Notes under the pieces: model-generated | Told to the model about the DNA's origin: nothing | The model's input: only the letters and a program-made list of their open reading frames with translations | Databases searched by the model: none | In this document: positions 41,197-50,528 of the stretch, piece after piece | Numbering within the stretch: position 1 is the stretch's first letter | How the letters are laid out: every line of letters begins with the position of its first letter | From: Segatella copri | Lineage (GTDB): Bacteria > Bacteroidota > Bacteroidia > Bacteroidales > Bacteroidaceae | Direction of reading: 5' to 3' | Assembly: GCF_949820605.1 (NCBI RefSeq) | Contig: NZ_CATKVU010000006.1 | Coordinates: 1,100,501 to 1,164,500 of the forward strand | DNA length: 64,000 bases | Translations under genes and position numbers: made by a program

Positions 41197-41550
41197 TTAC
41201 TTCAAACCACGGTTGATAAGGGTTGTGTTGAGAAGCATCACGTACTTACGATACTGACTGTCGTTCAAGATAACGTGCATGTACTTGAGATCCTTCAAAA
41301 CTGCCTTGTCAATCATTGCAGAACGATCCTCACCCTTTGCTGTTGCAGCATTCATCATGTCTGCGGTGAAGTTCTTGTGTACATCAGCTACAGCCTCTAC
41401 CTGGTCGATGTTCAAGCTCAAAGCATCTGCCAAGCTAGACATCTTTACATTCATGTTGTAAGCTGCTGTTGCATTTGTCTCCTCTTCTGCTGCGAAAGTA
41501 GTTGTTGCCATTGCAAACATAGCTACTGCTAATACCATAATCTTCTTCAT
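41197..41550 (-). CDS. Small secreted helical protein
   Basis: 117 aa from ATG 41550 (MKKIMVLAVAMFAMATTTFA, signal peptide); an in-frame ATG at 41589 is less likely because it would precede the signal peptide by 13 residues. Mature part begins AEEETNATAAYNMNVKMSS and is helical, with VHKNFTADMMNAATAKG and KYMHVILNDSQYRKYVML. I do not recognise the family; the pattern resembles Spy/CpxP-like small periplasmic proteins only loosely. Promoter TATCTTTG at 41653-41646, leader about 90 nt, own terminator. Confidence 0.75.
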   Translation of the reverse strand: MKKIMVLAVAMFAMATTTFAAEEETNATAAYNMNVKMSSLADALSLNIDQVEAVADVHKNFTADMMNAATAKGEDRSAMIDKAVLKDLKYMHVILNDSQYRKYVMLLNTTLINRGLK

Positions 41551-41878
41551 AATCTTTTTACCTTTCTTTACTTTGTGAGTCCTGCACATCCGTAGACGCC
41601 GGCTCTGTTAAACATTATCCTATAGTCTTTTTCTTTAAGACGCTGCAAAGATACGAACTTTTATCTGTGTGCGCAAACATTTCTTGGGATATTTTCAGTT
41701 TTCTGCCTATTTCTTGACTTAAATCAACAACCATACACCGAAATAGGCGTCAGAACGTTAGAGATATTACATTTTCTCTATCATTTTGTAATATCATCGA
41801 AAAAAAAGCCCTTTTTCTTCGTTTATACCAATTATTATTTGTACCTTTGCAAAAGATTCAACCTATAAAACAAGCAAA
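41551..41878. promoter_or_regulatory. Divergent promoter region
   Basis: Minus-strand TATCTTTG (41653-41646) and plus-strand TACCTTTG (41842-41849). Between them is a 9-bp inverted repeat GATATTACA/TGTAATATC (41762-41770/41786-41794), a candidate regulator site. No gene. Confidence 0.6.
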
Positions 41879-42163
41879 ATGGTACAGGAAAATCATATAG
41901 ACAAGGCTCTCGCCTTTATGGAAAGTCTCGAGAAACTGGGCAACCAGCTCAAGGCGGCTGAGGAACACCAGAAACAGCTCATCGCCCGAATGCTGGATCT
42001 CAAGAAAGAGAATCTGACCGACGGCGAGGAATATACTGAACTCTCGCAGAAGAGCAAAAGTCTGCAGGACATCATCGACAAATGGCGCCCTATCTATCTG
42101 GAGCGCATGGAGATGGTAAAGAGCGTAAGCATTCAGAAAAGAAAAAGAAATAATAAAAAATAA
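41879..42163 (+). CDS. Small coiled-coil protein
   Basis: 94 aa, highly charged and helical throughout (LEKLGNQLKAAEEHQKQLI, DLKKENLTDGEEYTEL, SLQDIIDKWRPIYLE), with a very basic C-terminus (QKRKRNNKK). Coiled-coil pattern of L/I at heptad positions from about residue 15 to 75. No signal peptide. Family unknown. It precedes slyD by 8 nt and is likely co-transcribed with it and with aroC. Confidence 0.7.
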   Translation: MVQENHIDKALAFMESLEKLGNQLKAAEEHQKQLIARMLDLKKENLTDGEEYTELSQKSKSLQDIIDKWRPIYLERMEMVKSVSIQKRKRNNKK

Positions 42164-42171
42164 ATATAGAA

Positions 42172-42774
42172 ATGGAAACAAACAACAAAAACAAGTTTAT
42201 TGTAGTTTCATACGCACTGTATGATGTAACTAATGGTGACAACGGCGAGGAGATGCTCATTGAACGCACAACCGACGAGCGTCCGTTCATCTTCATCAGC
42301 GGTATGGGTGTTACCCTGCCAGCTTTCGAAGAGAAGGTGGTAGACCTGGCTAAAGGTGAAGAGTTCGACTTCCAGCTGGACCCGGAGCAGGCTTACGGAC
42401 AGCACTACGATGAGCGCGTACTGGAGCTCGACAAGCAGATTTTTACCGTCAACGGCCAGTTTGATGCACAGCACGTACAGGTAGGCGCTATCATCCCATT
42501 GCAGAACGAGGATGGCAACCACTTCAACGCAGTAGTGAAGAACATCAGCGATACAAAGGTAACCTGCGACCTGAACCACCCATTGGCTGGCTTGAAGCTC
42601 AACTTCTGCGGTCAGATTCTCGAGAGCCGCGAGGCTACTGCTGAGGAGATTGCCAAGATGGCTCAGATGATCAGCGGCGAAGGTGGCGGCTGCTCAGGTG
42701 GCTGCGACAACTGCGGCGGCGACTGCAAGGATGGCAACTGTGAAGGTGGTTGCGAAGGCGGCTGCAACAAGTAA
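42172..42774 (+). CDS. slyD: SlyD-type FKBP peptidyl-prolyl isomerase with Cys-rich metal tail
   Basis: 200 aa. FKBP/SlyD core: [33 protein letters not shown], with an inserted IF domain ([17 protein letters not shown]). The C-terminal 30 residues contain seven Cys in C-x3-C-type spacing ([14 protein letters not shown] and [10 protein letters not shown]), replacing the His/Cys tail of E. coli SlyD; it should bind Ni or Zn. Chaperone, isomerase and metal reserve in the cytoplasm. Followed by aroC with a 26-nt gap. Confidence 0.93.
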   Translation: METNNKNKFIVVSYALYDVTNGDNGEEMLIERTTDERPFIFISGMGVTLPAFEEKVVDLAKGEEFDFQLDPEQAYGQHYDERVLELDKQIFTVNGQFDAQHVQVGAIIPLQNEDGNHFNAVVKNISDTKVTCDLNHPLAGLKLNFCGQILESREATAEEIAKMAQMISGEGGGCSGGCDNCGGDCKDGNCEGGCEGGCNK

Positions 42775-42800
42775 TAAACACCTTTATAATATATAAGGTA

Positions 42801-43925
42801 ATGAGGAATACATTTGGCAATCTTTTCACTCTCACTACGTTTGGAGAGAGTCATGGAATAGCTGTAGGAGGCGTTATTGACGGATTTCCTGCAGGCATAG
42901 AAATCGACATGGACTTTATCCAGAGCGAGCTGAACCGCCGACGCCCAGGACAGAGCCACATCACTACGGCCAGAAAGGAAGCTGACAAGGTAGAATTTCT
43001 GAGTGGTGTGTTCGAAGGCAAATCAACAGGAACCCCTATCGGTTTTGAGGTGCGTAACCAGAACCAGCATTCTCAGGACTATGAGAATATGCGCTGTCTC
43101 TTCCGTCCTTCTCACGCAGATTTCACCTATCACGAGAAGTATGGCGTACGCGATCATCGTGGCGGCGGCCGTTCTTCAGCCCGCATCACCATTGCCCGAT
43201 GCGTAGGTGGAGCCTTGGCTAAACTTGCCTTGCGACAGTTGGGCATCAGCATCACGGCTTATACATCACAGGTGGGCAGCATCGCACTGGAGAAAGATTA
43301 TCATCTGTATGACCTTAACACCATAGAAGATAATCCGGTGCGCTGTCCTGACCAGCAGAAGGCGAAGGAAATGGAAGATCTCATCGCCCAGGTTAAGGCT
43401 GACGGCGATACGATTGGTGGAATCATCACTTGTGTCATCAAGGGTTGCCCGGTAGGATTGGGCGAGCCTGAGTTTGACAAGCTTCATGCCCAACTGGGTG
43501 CTGCCATGCTTGGCATTAACGCCGTGAAGGGTTTTGAATATGGCGAGGGATTTGCCGGAGTTACTGCCCGCGGAAGTGAGCAGAATGATGTCTTTATCCC
43601 GAAGGCTGATGCAGCAGAGACGCCAGAAGATGCTGCCGTGAATCAGGATGTTGCTGCCCGTATTACAACAAAGAGTAATCATAGCGGAGGAATACAGGGC
43701 GGTTTGAGCAATGGTCAGGACATCTATTTCCGTGTTGCCTTCAAGCCGGTAGCTACTCTGCTGATGGAGCAGAATACGGTAGATTTGGAAGGAAATGCCA
43801 CCACGCTGACTGCCCGTGGCCGTCATGATCCTTGCGTTTTGCCAAGAGCCGTGCCAGTGGTTGAAGCCATGGCTGCCATGGTGATTCTGGATAATTATCT
43901 CTTGAATAAAACAATAAAACTTTAA
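42801..43925 (+). CDS. aroC: Chorismate synthase
   Basis: 374 aa from ATG 42801 ([19 protein letters not shown]). Upstream in-frame ATG 42750 lies inside slyD and is rejected. Motifs: [38 protein letters not shown] (FMN and EPSP binding) and [13 protein letters not shown]. It makes chorismate from EPSP using reduced FMN, last step of the shikimate pathway. Confidence 0.96.
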   Translation: MRNTFGNLFTLTTFGESHGIAVGGVIDGFPAGIEIDMDFIQSELNRRRPGQSHITTARKEADKVEFLSGVFEGKSTGTPIGFEVRNQNQHSQDYENMRCLFRPSHADFTYHEKYGVRDHRGGGRSSARITIARCVGGALAKLALRQLGISITAYTSQVGSIALEKDYHLYDLNTIEDNPVRCPDQQKAKEMEDLIAQVKADGDTIGGIITCVIKGCPVGLGEPEFDKLHAQLGAAMLGINAVKGFEYGEGFAGVTARGSEQNDVFIPKADAAETPEDAAVNQDVAARITTKSNHSGGIQGGLSNGQDIYFRVAFKPVATLLMEQNTVDLEGNATTLTARGRHDPCVLPRAVPVVEAMAAMVILDNYLLNKTIKL

Positions 43926-44007
43926 TTAGTTATTAATTAGTAGTGATTAGTGATTAACAAACTAATCACTACTAACTAATCATTAATCACTAATAACTAA
44001 TCACTAC
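43926..44007. repeat. Tandem and inverted ACTAATCACT repeats
   Basis: AGTAGTGATTAGT (43939-43951) / ACTAATCACTACT (43961-43973) is a perfect 13-bp inverted repeat, followed by further ACTAATCA(T/C)TA units to about 44005. Likely acts as a shared terminator between aroC and nth. Confidence 0.7.
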
Positions 44008-44655
44008 CTAAAGCTTGCTGTCCTTTAATAGTTTTGGGCAATATTCATTAAAAAAGCATTTATCGCAGAGCGGTTTCGTACTCTTGCAAATATATCTGCC
44101 ATGCAGCAGAATCCAATGATGCGCATTCGGAATATCCTCTGCCGGAATGTGTTTCATCAGATAATCTTCTACTTTTCGGGGTGTATCTGCCGTTTTCGGC
44201 ACCAAACCCATGCGATGACTCACACGGTAAACATGCGTATCCACTGCCATCGTAGCATGACCGAACCATACGGCACGAATCACATTCGCCGTCTTGCGCC
44301 CCACTCCTGCCAACTTCTCCAAATCATCCGCAGCCTCAGGCACCTCACCTCCGAACATCTCAACCAACTGGCGAGACATTTCAGCAAGATGCTTCGCCTT
44401 GGCATTCGGATAACTCACCGAACTGATCAACTCATAAATATCTTCCTCGCTCGCCTGTGCCATGTGCTGCGCATCAGGATAACAGGCAAAGAGAGCAGGC
44501 GTAACCATGTTTATGCGTTTGTCGGTGCATTGCGCAGAAAGCAAGGTTGCCACCAGAAGCTGAAATGCGCTACCGAACTGCAACTCGGTAGTTACATTCG
44601 GCAGCGCAATTCTGAAATGATTCAATATAAAATCGTATCTTTCCTTACGAAGCAT
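44008..44655 (-). CDS. nth: Endonuclease III
   Basis: 215 aa, normal length. HhH-GPD fold with LLSAQCTDKR (catalytic Lys region), LEKLAGVGRKTANVI (helix-hairpin-helix), and VDTHVYRVSHRMG (catalytic Asp). The C-terminal 4Fe-4S cluster has the C-x6-C-x2-C-x5-C spacing. Removes oxidised pyrimidines from DNA, base-excision repair. It starts 5 nt after the Skp-like gene, so they form one transcript. Confidence 0.95.
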   Translation of the reverse strand: MLRKERYDFILNHFRIALPNVTTELQFGSAFQLLVATLLSAQCTDKRINMVTPALFACYPDAQHMAQASEEDIYELISSVSYPNAKAKHLAEMSRQLVEMFGGEVPEAADDLEKLAGVGRKTANVIRAVWFGHATMAVDTHVYRVSHRMGLVPKTADTPRKVEDYLMKHIPAEDIPNAHHWILLHGRYICKSTKPLCDKCFFNEYCPKLLKDSKL

Positions 44656-44660
44656 TTCAC

Positions 44661-45275
44661 TTACTTTTTAGCAGGAGCAGCCTCCTCTTTCTTCAGCTTT
44701 CCCTTGTAAGCCTTGTTCAAGCCGGAAATCACCTCTTTTGTAATATCGTAAGCCTTGTCAGCATAGAGCAGGTTATCGCCGCTCTTAGAGAAGATGATAC
44801 TGTACTTCTTGTCCTTGTTGTAGCGGGCAAGATAGTTGGCAATGCTGTCGTGGAGCGCCTTGTTGTACTTCTCCTGCTCAGCAGCAAACTCGTTGCTCAA
44901 GCGCTGCTGCAAGCCCTGCAGGTCGTTGTTCTGCTTCTGCAGTCCAGCCTGGATAGCCTCAGCCTGCTCGCGAGTGTAAGCATTCTGCTGAACCTTCTGC
45001 TGGAAGTTGGCTGCTGCAGCCTGAAGCTGCTGACCCTTCTGCGCAATAGTAGCCTGAATGTTCTGACCCTTCTTCTCCAAGATAGAAGAATACTCCTTAG
45101 CAAAGGTATACTGAGTCATGATAGAGTCTACCTCTACATAAGCAATCTTCAATTCAGCAGGAGCCTTGCTCTCTGACTTAGCCTCTACCTGAGGCTGAGA
45201 TTTGTTGCATGATGCCAATGACAGGGCAGCAACAGCTGCAATTGCCACTGAACTCAAAATGTTCTTTCTCATTTT
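44661..45275 (-). CDS. OmpH/Skp-like periplasmic chaperone (lipoprotein-like)
   Basis: About 204 aa, start ATG 45275 (MRKNILSSVAIAAVAALSL); ATG 45284 three codons earlier is possible. Lipobox-type SLASCNKS. Core helical coiled coil (about 75-150: QLQAAAANFQQKVQQ, QAGLQKQNNDLQGLQQRL) and the conserved C-terminal KKYSIIFSKSGDNLLYAD, typical for OmpH/Skp relatives. Holds unfolded outer-membrane proteins on the way to BAM. Preceded by a 64-aa membrane protein gene (19 nt gap). Confidence 0.88.
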   Translation of the reverse strand, partial: KMRKNILSSVAIAAVAALSLASCNKSQPQVEAKSESKAPAELKIAYVEVDSIMTQYTFAKEYSSILEKKGQNIQATIAQKGQQLQAAAANFQQKVQQNAYTREQAEAIQAGLQKQNNDLQGLQQRLSNEFAAEQEKYNKALHDSIANYLARYNKDKKYSIIFSKSGDNLLYADKAYDITKEVISGLNKAYKGKLKKEEAAPAKK

Positions 45276-45303
45276 TTCTATCATATTATATTATTACTAT
45301 TTT

Positions 45304-45498
45304 CTAATAAGCCTTGTTGGCTTCCCTTGCCTCGCGGTCCTGATCCACCACACAATGAATGCCCTGCTTGCGCAAGCCCGGATTGTCGTGCACATGCTGG
45401 GAAGAGAACTTGCCGTTCTTCTTAAAAATCAACTTTACGCAAAATAATGCCATGCAAATAGCAATTATTAACACGCTTAATAACATTAATTTTATCAT
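45304..45498 (-). CDS. Small conserved membrane protein (64 aa)
   Basis: One N-terminal TM helix (MLLSVLIIAICMALFCVKLIF) followed by KKNGKFSSQHVHDNPGLRKQGIHC and a short charged end. The pattern K-N-G-K-F-x-S-x-H-V-x-x-N-x-x-L-R-K-x-G-I-H-C is recurrent in Bacteroidales small proteins, which supports it as real although short. No function known. First gene of a run with the Skp-like and nth genes, from the promoter TACCTTTG at 45545-45538. Confidence 0.75.
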   Translation of the reverse strand: MIKLMLLSVLIIAICMALFCVKLIFKKNGKFSSQHVHDNPGLRKQGIHCVVDQDREAREANKAY

Positions 45499-45504
45499 TT
45501 TTAT

Positions 45505-45545
45505 TACCTTTGCAGTGCCTTAGTGCACTTTTGGGTGCAAAGGTA
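45505..45545. promoter_or_regulatory. Face-to-face promoters between pepD and the 64-aa gene
   Basis: TACCTTTGCA on the plus strand (45505-45514) and on the minus strand (45545-45536) point at each other, 25 bp between -7 boxes; predicted starts near 45519 and 45531, so the two transcripts overlap at their 5' ends by about 12 nt. Confidence 0.75.
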
Positions 45546-45618
45546 CTATTTTTTTGGGAATAACCAAAACAAAATAGCAGAAATAAATGTTTTATCAAAA
45601 CAAAATAATAGAAAAAAA

Positions 45619-47079
45619 ATGAATAAAAGTGAATTGAAGCCTGCTCTCGTGTTCGAGCAGTTCGCAAAAATCAACGAAATACCTCGTCCTTCCAAGCACG
45701 AGGAGAACATGATTGAGTTTTTGAAATCTTTCGGTGAGGCTCATCAGCTCGAAACGCTGGTAGATGAAACCGGTAATGTGCTCATCCGTAAAGCTGCCAC
45801 TCCAGGCTACGAGCATGCTGAAACCATCATCTTGCAGAGCCACATGGACATGGTTTGCGATAAACTGGTAGATGTTGATTTCGATTTCCACAAAGACGCC
45901 ATCCAGACTTACGTAGACGGAGAATGGCTTAAGGCAAAAGGTACTACCCTCGGTGCTGACGACGGTATAGGCTGCGCCATCGAGCTGGCTATCCTGGCAA
46001 GCAACGATATTGAGCATGGTCCTATCGAGTGCGTCTTTACACGTGATGAGGAAACCGGACTGACCGGTGCTCACGGCATGAAGGCGGGCTTTATGACCGG
46101 AAAGATGCTCATCAATCTTGACTCAGAGGATGAGGGCGAAATCTTCGTATCCTGCGCCGGTGGTCAGACAGCCCATGCCACTTTCCACTTCTCACGCGAA
46201 GAGGCTCCTGCGGGTTATTTCTTCATGGAAGCTTCGCTGAAGGGTCTCAACGGTGGTCACTCGGGCGATGACATCAACAAGAAGCGCGCCAATGCCATCA
46301 AGATTCTTGCCCGCTTCCTCTTCCTCGAAAATGAGAAACTGGATGGAAGTCTGCGCCTCGTAAGCTTCAACAGCGGCAAAATGCACAATGCGATTCCTCG
46401 CGACGGAAAGATTGTTTTCGCCGTCAAGAATGCTGATAAGGAACAGGTTCGTGCCGACTGGAACATCTTTGCATCAGAAGTAGAAGATGAATTCCACGTA
46501 ACCGAACAGACTATGCAGTTCAATATGAGCAGCAGTGATGCTGCACCTGTCATCGAGAAAGCTGTTGCTGACAAGTTCGTAATGGCTCTCCAGGCTGTAG
46601 ACAACGGTCCGCTTACTACCTGTCAGGATGAGGCGATTGCCTGGATGGTAGAAACCTCAAGCAATGTGGCAAGCGTGATGACCGATGAAAACAGCATCAG
46701 CATCGTAGCTTCTCAGCGAAGTAACGTGATGAGCAATCTGGAGAACATGACCAACACCGTAAAGGCAGCCTTCCTTCTGGCTGGCGCCGAGGTAACTGTA
46801 GGCGACAAGTATCCTGCCTGGAAGATGCGCGCCAATAGCGAACTTACCGACCTGGCTGTGAAGGCTTACGAAAAGCTCTTCGGCAAAAAGCCATTGGTTA
46901 AGGGTATTCATGCCGGTTTGGAGTGTGGTCTTTTCTCAGAGCGTTATCCTGAGCTCGATATGGTAAGTTTCGGTCCTACCCTTCGCAATGTTCACACCCC
47001 AGACGAGGCTCTTCTCATTCCTACAGTAGAGATGGTTTGGGATCACTTGCTGGAGATTCTCCGCAGCGTGGCTAAATAA
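45619..47079 (+). CDS. pepD: Aminoacyl-histidine dipeptidase (Xaa-His)
   Basis: 486 aa from ATG 45619 (MNKSELKPALVFEQF). M20-family dipeptidase of the PepD type: EIPRPSKHEENM, LQSHMDMVCDK (zinc ligands H and D), GADDGIGCAI (Asp bridging zinc), FTRDEETGLTGA (catalytic/zinc Glu) and IHAGLECGLF (late zinc His/Glu). Cuts dipeptides such as beta-Ala-His in the cytoplasm. RBS weak; the 5' end abuts the opposing promoter. Confidence 0.93.
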   Translation: MNKSELKPALVFEQFAKINEIPRPSKHEENMIEFLKSFGEAHQLETLVDETGNVLIRKAATPGYEHAETIILQSHMDMVCDKLVDVDFDFHKDAIQTYVDGEWLKAKGTTLGADDGIGCAIELAILASNDIEHGPIECVFTRDEETGLTGAHGMKAGFMTGKMLINLDSEDEGEIFVSCAGGQTAHATFHFSREEAPAGYFFMEASLKGLNGGHSGDDINKKRANAIKILARFLFLENEKLDGSLRLVSFNSGKMHNAIPRDGKIVFAVKNADKEQVRADWNIFASEVEDEFHVTEQTMQFNMSSSDAAPVIEKAVADKFVMALQAVDNGPLTTCQDEAIAWMVETSSNVASVMTDENSISIVASQRSNVMSNLENMTNTVKAAFLLAGAEVTVGDKYPAWKMRANSELTDLAVKAYEKLFGKKPLVKGIHAGLECGLFSERYPELDMVSFGPTLRNVHTPDEALLIPTVEMVWDHLLEILRSVAK

Positions 47080-47140
47080 GCAAGCGTGCTAAATAAAACA
47101 ACGAGCTTCATAAAAGCAGCGCGGCTTAATAAAAAAGAAG

Positions 47141-47533
47141 ATGTCTATGATAAAGAAAATGATGTTTGTCATGGTTTCAGGACTTGTGCTGATGTTCACC
47201 TCGTGTGGCAATCAGCACAAGGCTCAATCTCTGGTCAAGGATTTTCTTGATGAAAACCTCGTTGATCAGGACTGCAGCTATGAGCGGTTCTCCCGCCTCA
47301 CTCCTACCGCCATGATCAGTTTCGACCAGATGAAGGTGATGCGACAAAATGTCAGCAAGCTGCCTTACGTCAAGAAGAATATTGATTATAATGATGCAGC
47401 TTATCCCGACACCTTATTATATTTAACGGCTACATACAAGCTGACCAACCATCAGGGCGAGAAGCAGGAAGTAACCCAAACCTTTTATCTTGATAAAGGT
47501 TTGACAAGAGTAATCGGGTTTAAGGAAAACTAA
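47141..47533 (+). CDS. Small lipoprotein of unknown function
   Basis: 130 aa. Signal and lipobox (VMVSGLVLMFTSCGNQ), then a mature part with KDFLDENLVDQDCSYERFSRL and, at the end, YYLTATYKLTN-like beta strands (LLYLTATYKLTNHQGEK and TFYLDKGLTRVIGF). Looks like a small periplasmic/outer-membrane-leaflet lipoprotein with a beta-rich C-terminus. I do not know the family. It follows pepD by 61 nt. Confidence 0.75.
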   Translation: MSMIKKMMFVMVSGLVLMFTSCGNQHKAQSLVKDFLDENLVDQDCSYERFSRLTPTAMISFDQMKVMRQNVSKLPYVKKNIDYNDAAYPDTLLYLTATYKLTNHQGEKQEVTQTFYLDKGLTRVIGFKEN

Positions 47534-47583
47534 AAAAACAGTTAAGAATTGCCTTTCAGCAAGGCAGTACGAATAAACAGAAA

Positions 47584-47619
47584 GAGTTGACTAGCATTTT
47601 AACTAGCCAACTCTTTTTT
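47584..47619 (+). terminator. Terminator overlapping the sigma-factor 3' end
   Basis: GAGTTG-aCTAG ... CTAG-cCAACTC (47584-47613) followed by TTTTTT. It terminates the lipoprotein transcript and its left arm is the last codons of the convergent sigma-factor gene (stop at 47599). Confidence 0.85.
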
Positions 47620-48123
47620 CATATAATCTCTTATTTCTTTTCTAGCCAGAGTCAGACGATTCTCAGCCGCTTTATATCCGAGGTTCAGACTTTGGGCAAT
47701 CTCGCTCACCTGCATTCCTTCGAAGAGATTCAGGCGGTAAACCTTGCTTCTCTTCTCCGTGAGCCGGGCAATGCCACGCTCCAGAATCTCGTTGGTCTGC
47801 TGGGCAGAGAAAACAGATTCGCCATCAACATCATATCTTCCCATCCAGTCGCTAGCTCCCAGGAAGTGTTCATACTCCTCAATCTTATGTTTGCGACGGT
47901 AATAATCGATAATCAGATTCTTGGCAATGGTGTATACAAAACAAGGTAAAGTAACAGGCGTAATCATCTTATCGCCTCGAAGTAATCGCACAAAAGTATT
48001 CTGCACGATGTCTTCAGCCTCGTCTGCCGGAAGCGAACGGGACATGACATACAACTTCAGCTCGTTGTAATGTTCAGAGTAATAATCAGCAATAATGCTG
48101 TAATTTGAATTTGTTTGTTCCAT
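47599..48123 (-). CDS. ECF-type RNA polymerase sigma factor
   Basis: 174 aa from ATG 48123 (MEQTNSNYSIIADYY); an ATG seven codons earlier (48144) is possible. Region 2 has YYSEHYNELKLYVMSR and DEAEDIVQNTFVRLLRG; region 4 has RNA-binding-like EGMQVSEIAQSLNLGYKAAENRLTLARK. No anti-sigma gene is adjacent, so control is elsewhere or by another route. Promoter TACCTTTG at 48173-48166. Confidence 0.92.
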   Translation of the reverse strand: MEQTNSNYSIIADYYSEHYNELKLYVMSRSLPADEAEDIVQNTFVRLLRGDKMITPVTLPCFVYTIAKNLIIDYYRRKHKIEEYEHFLGASDWMGRYDVDGESVFSAQQTNEILERGIARLTEKRSKVYRLNLFEGMQVSEIAQSLNLGYKAAENRLTLARKEIRDYMKKELAS

Positions 48124-48165
48124 GATGGCGATTTTTTTAATCATGTTTTTCGTTTATCGATATTG

Positions 48166-48173
48166 CAAAGGTA
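48166..48173 (-). promoter_or_regulatory. -7 box for the sigma factor
   Basis: TACCTTTG, about 45 nt upstream of the start codon. Confidence 0.65.
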
Positions 48174-48213
48174 ATAAAAAAAAGGAAAGCCACCAAAGGA
48201 AAGCGAAAAAAAA

Positions 48214-48247
48214 TGTGCTAAATGTTCGTTTTGAAACATTTAGCACA
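48214..48247 (-). terminator. Terminator of htpG
   Basis: TGTGCTAAATGTT (48214-48226) / AACATTTAGCACA (48235-48247), 13-bp stem, followed by TTTTTTTT on the minus strand. Confidence 0.92.
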
Positions 48248-48328
48248 TATGATAGAAACAATTTGTAACATGAAATGTTACGCATCGCAAAGTTTTATTT
48301 CTTAATTCAAACCTTTTTACAGGTGGGA

Positions 48329-50386
48329 TTACTTAATCATGTCAACACTTCTCTTGAGGAATGCGTCGAGCGAAGCACCCTTCAACATACCATTCTGAAG
48401 CAGGGCGAGGTCGATGAGCTGGTGAACAATGTTGTTGTTCTTAGCATAGCCCGAGATGATTTCGTTGCGCTTAGCCTTCTCATCGCTGATGGCCTTCTCT
48501 GTATTGTGAACATCATCCTTCTCCTGCTGGGTAATCTCTTCAGGCTTCTTCTTGTTCTGCTCCTGATGGAGTACGGCAAGGCGAGCTTCCTGACCCTTGA
48601 TTTCTGCAAGGATTGGCTTCAATGTTTCAGCAGTGTTGGCCTCAGCATCTTCCAATACCTTCTTTACCAGAGCATGGTCTGAGTTCAGTACGATGTTGTA
48701 GCTGTCTGGCATCTGACCGTAGAAGTTCATGCCTGCCTGGAACTGGCTCATCGCCTTCATACGGCGCATGTACTCGTTCTGGGTGATGAGCACTGGCTGG
48801 TTCTGTTCGCCCAAAGCCTGAATCTCAACAAAGAATTCTGTCTTGTCAAGTTGAGGCATCTGAGAGCGGAATACTTCTGTCAAGTTGTCAGACTGCTCTT
48901 TGCTCAAATCGGTCTTCTTAGCATCTTCCTTTACGATGAGGCGGTCGATGATGTCGGCGTCAACACGTGTAAAGCGGCTCTTCTCCAACTTCTGCTCCAG
49001 CATGTTTACCATCGGCGTATCGAGCTGACCTTCCATCAGGAGTACAGAATAGCCCTTCTGCTTGGCAGCTTCGATGTAAGAATACTGCTCTTCCTTATTG
49101 TTGGCATAGAGATAAACCAGGTTGCCGTCCTTATCGGTCTGGTTGTCCTTAATCAGCGTCTTGTACTCCTCGAAAGTAAAGTACTTGCCCTCAACATCTT
49201 TCAGAAGTGCAAAGTCCTTTGCGCGCTCGTAGAAATCTTCCTGAGAGAGCATTCCGTAGTTGATGAAGATCTTGAGATCATCCCATTTCTCTTCAAACTC
49301 CTTGCGGTTCTCCTTGAAGATAGAGTTCAAACGATCGGCTACCTTCTTGGTGATGTAGGTAGAAATCTTCTTCACGTTACTGTCGCTCTGCAGGTAGCTG
49401 CGGCTTACGTTCAGCGGAATGTCAGGTGAATCGATTACACCATGAAGCAATGTGAGGAATTCTGGTACAATGCCTTCTACCTGATCGGTTACGAACACCT
49501 GGTTGCAATAGAGCTGAATCTTGTTGCGTTGCATGTCGATGCTGCTCTTGATGCGTGGGAAGTAGAGAATACCCGTGAGATTGAATGGGAAGTCTACATT
49601 CAGATGAATCCAGAACAACGGGTCGTCCTGCATCGGATAAAGGGTGTGATAGAACTTCTTGTAGTCCTCATCCTTCAAGGTGCTAGGAGTCTTGGTCCAG
49701 AGAGGCTCCACATTATTAATAATGTTATCCTCATCAGTCTCCACATTCTTGCCGTCCTTCCACTCGGTCTTCTTGCCGAAAGCAACAGGCACGGCCATAA
49801 ACTTGCAATACTTGTTCAGAAGTTCCTCAATCTTGCTCTTCTGCAGGAATTCCTTGCAATCATCAGCAATATGGAGGATGATGTCTGAACCACGCTCAGC
49901 CTTGTCGGCATCTTCGATTTCGAAAGCAGGTGAACCATCGCAGCTCCACTTTACAGCCTTGCTTCCCTCTTTGTAGCTCTTGGTAATGATTTCTACCTTG
50001 CTGGCTACCATGAAAGAAGAATAGAAGCCGAGACCGAAGTGGCCGATGATGGCGTTGGCATTCTCCTTATACTTGTCGAGGAAGTCAGTAACGCCTGAGA
50101 ATGCAATCTGGTTGATATATTTATCGATTTCCTCCTCAGTCATACCTATACCATGGTCGCTGATAGTCAAGGTTCCAGCCTTCTCATCGAGAGAGATACG
50201 AACGGTTGTGTCGCCTATCTCGCCCTTGAAATCGCCCTGAGCTGCAAGAGTCTTCAACTTCTGTGTAGCATCTACGGCGTTTGAAACCATCTCACGGAGG
50301 AAGATGTCGTGATCTGAATATAAGAATTTCTTGATGACAGGGAAAATGTTCTCTGTCGTTACACCAATATTACCTTTCTGTGCCAT
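48329..50386 (-). CDS. htpG: Chaperone HtpG (Hsp90)
   Basis: 685 aa. GHKL ATP site motifs: LREMVSNAVDA (E and N of the N-box), ISDHGIGM (D-x-G-x-G) and GHFGLGFYSSFMVA. Middle and C-terminal domains full length. Cytoplasmic ATP-dependent chaperone. It is alone on its transcript: upstream gap contains an imperfect hairpin for sdaA, downstream the strong terminator above. The charged linker is short, as in bacterial Hsp90. Confidence 0.96.
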   Translation of the reverse strand: MAQKGNIGVTTENIFPVIKKFLYSDHDIFLREMVSNAVDATQKLKTLAAQGDFKGEIGDTTVRISLDEKAGTLTISDHGIGMTEEEIDKYINQIAFSGVTDFLDKYKENANAIIGHFGLGFYSSFMVASKVEIITKSYKEGSKAVKWSCDGSPAFEIEDADKAERGSDIILHIADDCKEFLQKSKIEELLNKYCKFMAVPVAFGKKTEWKDGKNVETDEDNIINNVEPLWTKTPSTLKDEDYKKFYHTLYPMQDDPLFWIHLNVDFPFNLTGILYFPRIKSSIDMQRNKIQLYCNQVFVTDQVEGIVPEFLTLLHGVIDSPDIPLNVSRSYLQSDSNVKKISTYITKKVADRLNSIFKENRKEFEEKWDDLKIFINYGMLSQEDFYERAKDFALLKDVEGKYFTFEEYKTLIKDNQTDKDGNLVYLYANNKEEQYSYIEAAKQKGYSVLLMEGQLDTPMVNMLEQKLEKSRFTRVDADIIDRLIVKEDAKKTDLSKEQSDNLTEVFRSQMPQLDKTEFFVEIQALGEQNQPVLITQNEYMRRMKAMSQFQAGMNFYGQMPDSYNIVLNSDHALVKKVLEDAEANTAETLKPILAEIKGQEARLAVLHQEQNKKKPEEITQQEKDDVHNTEKAISDEKAKRNEIISGYAKNNNIVHQLIDLALLQNGMLKGASLDAFLKRSVDMIK

Positions 50387-50528
50387 AATATAAAATGTTT
50401 TTATTCGTATTTACTTTATTATTGTTTGGCAAGGGGGCTTACAAATAGCGTGCCAAAATAAAAGCCCTCTTACCAAACAGAATAAAATAGCTGATAAACA
50501 TTTTATAATTCAGCAAAGCATTTTATGA
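50387..50528. other. Gap between sdaA and htpG
   Basis: Contains an imperfect inverted repeat around AAGGGGGCTT (about 50431-50440) and AAGCCCTCTT (about 50463-50473), likely terminating sdaA on the minus strand. The copy of TTTGGCA/TGCCAAA nearby is an additional short inverted repeat. No CIRCE or other known heat-shock element seen. Confidence 0.45.
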
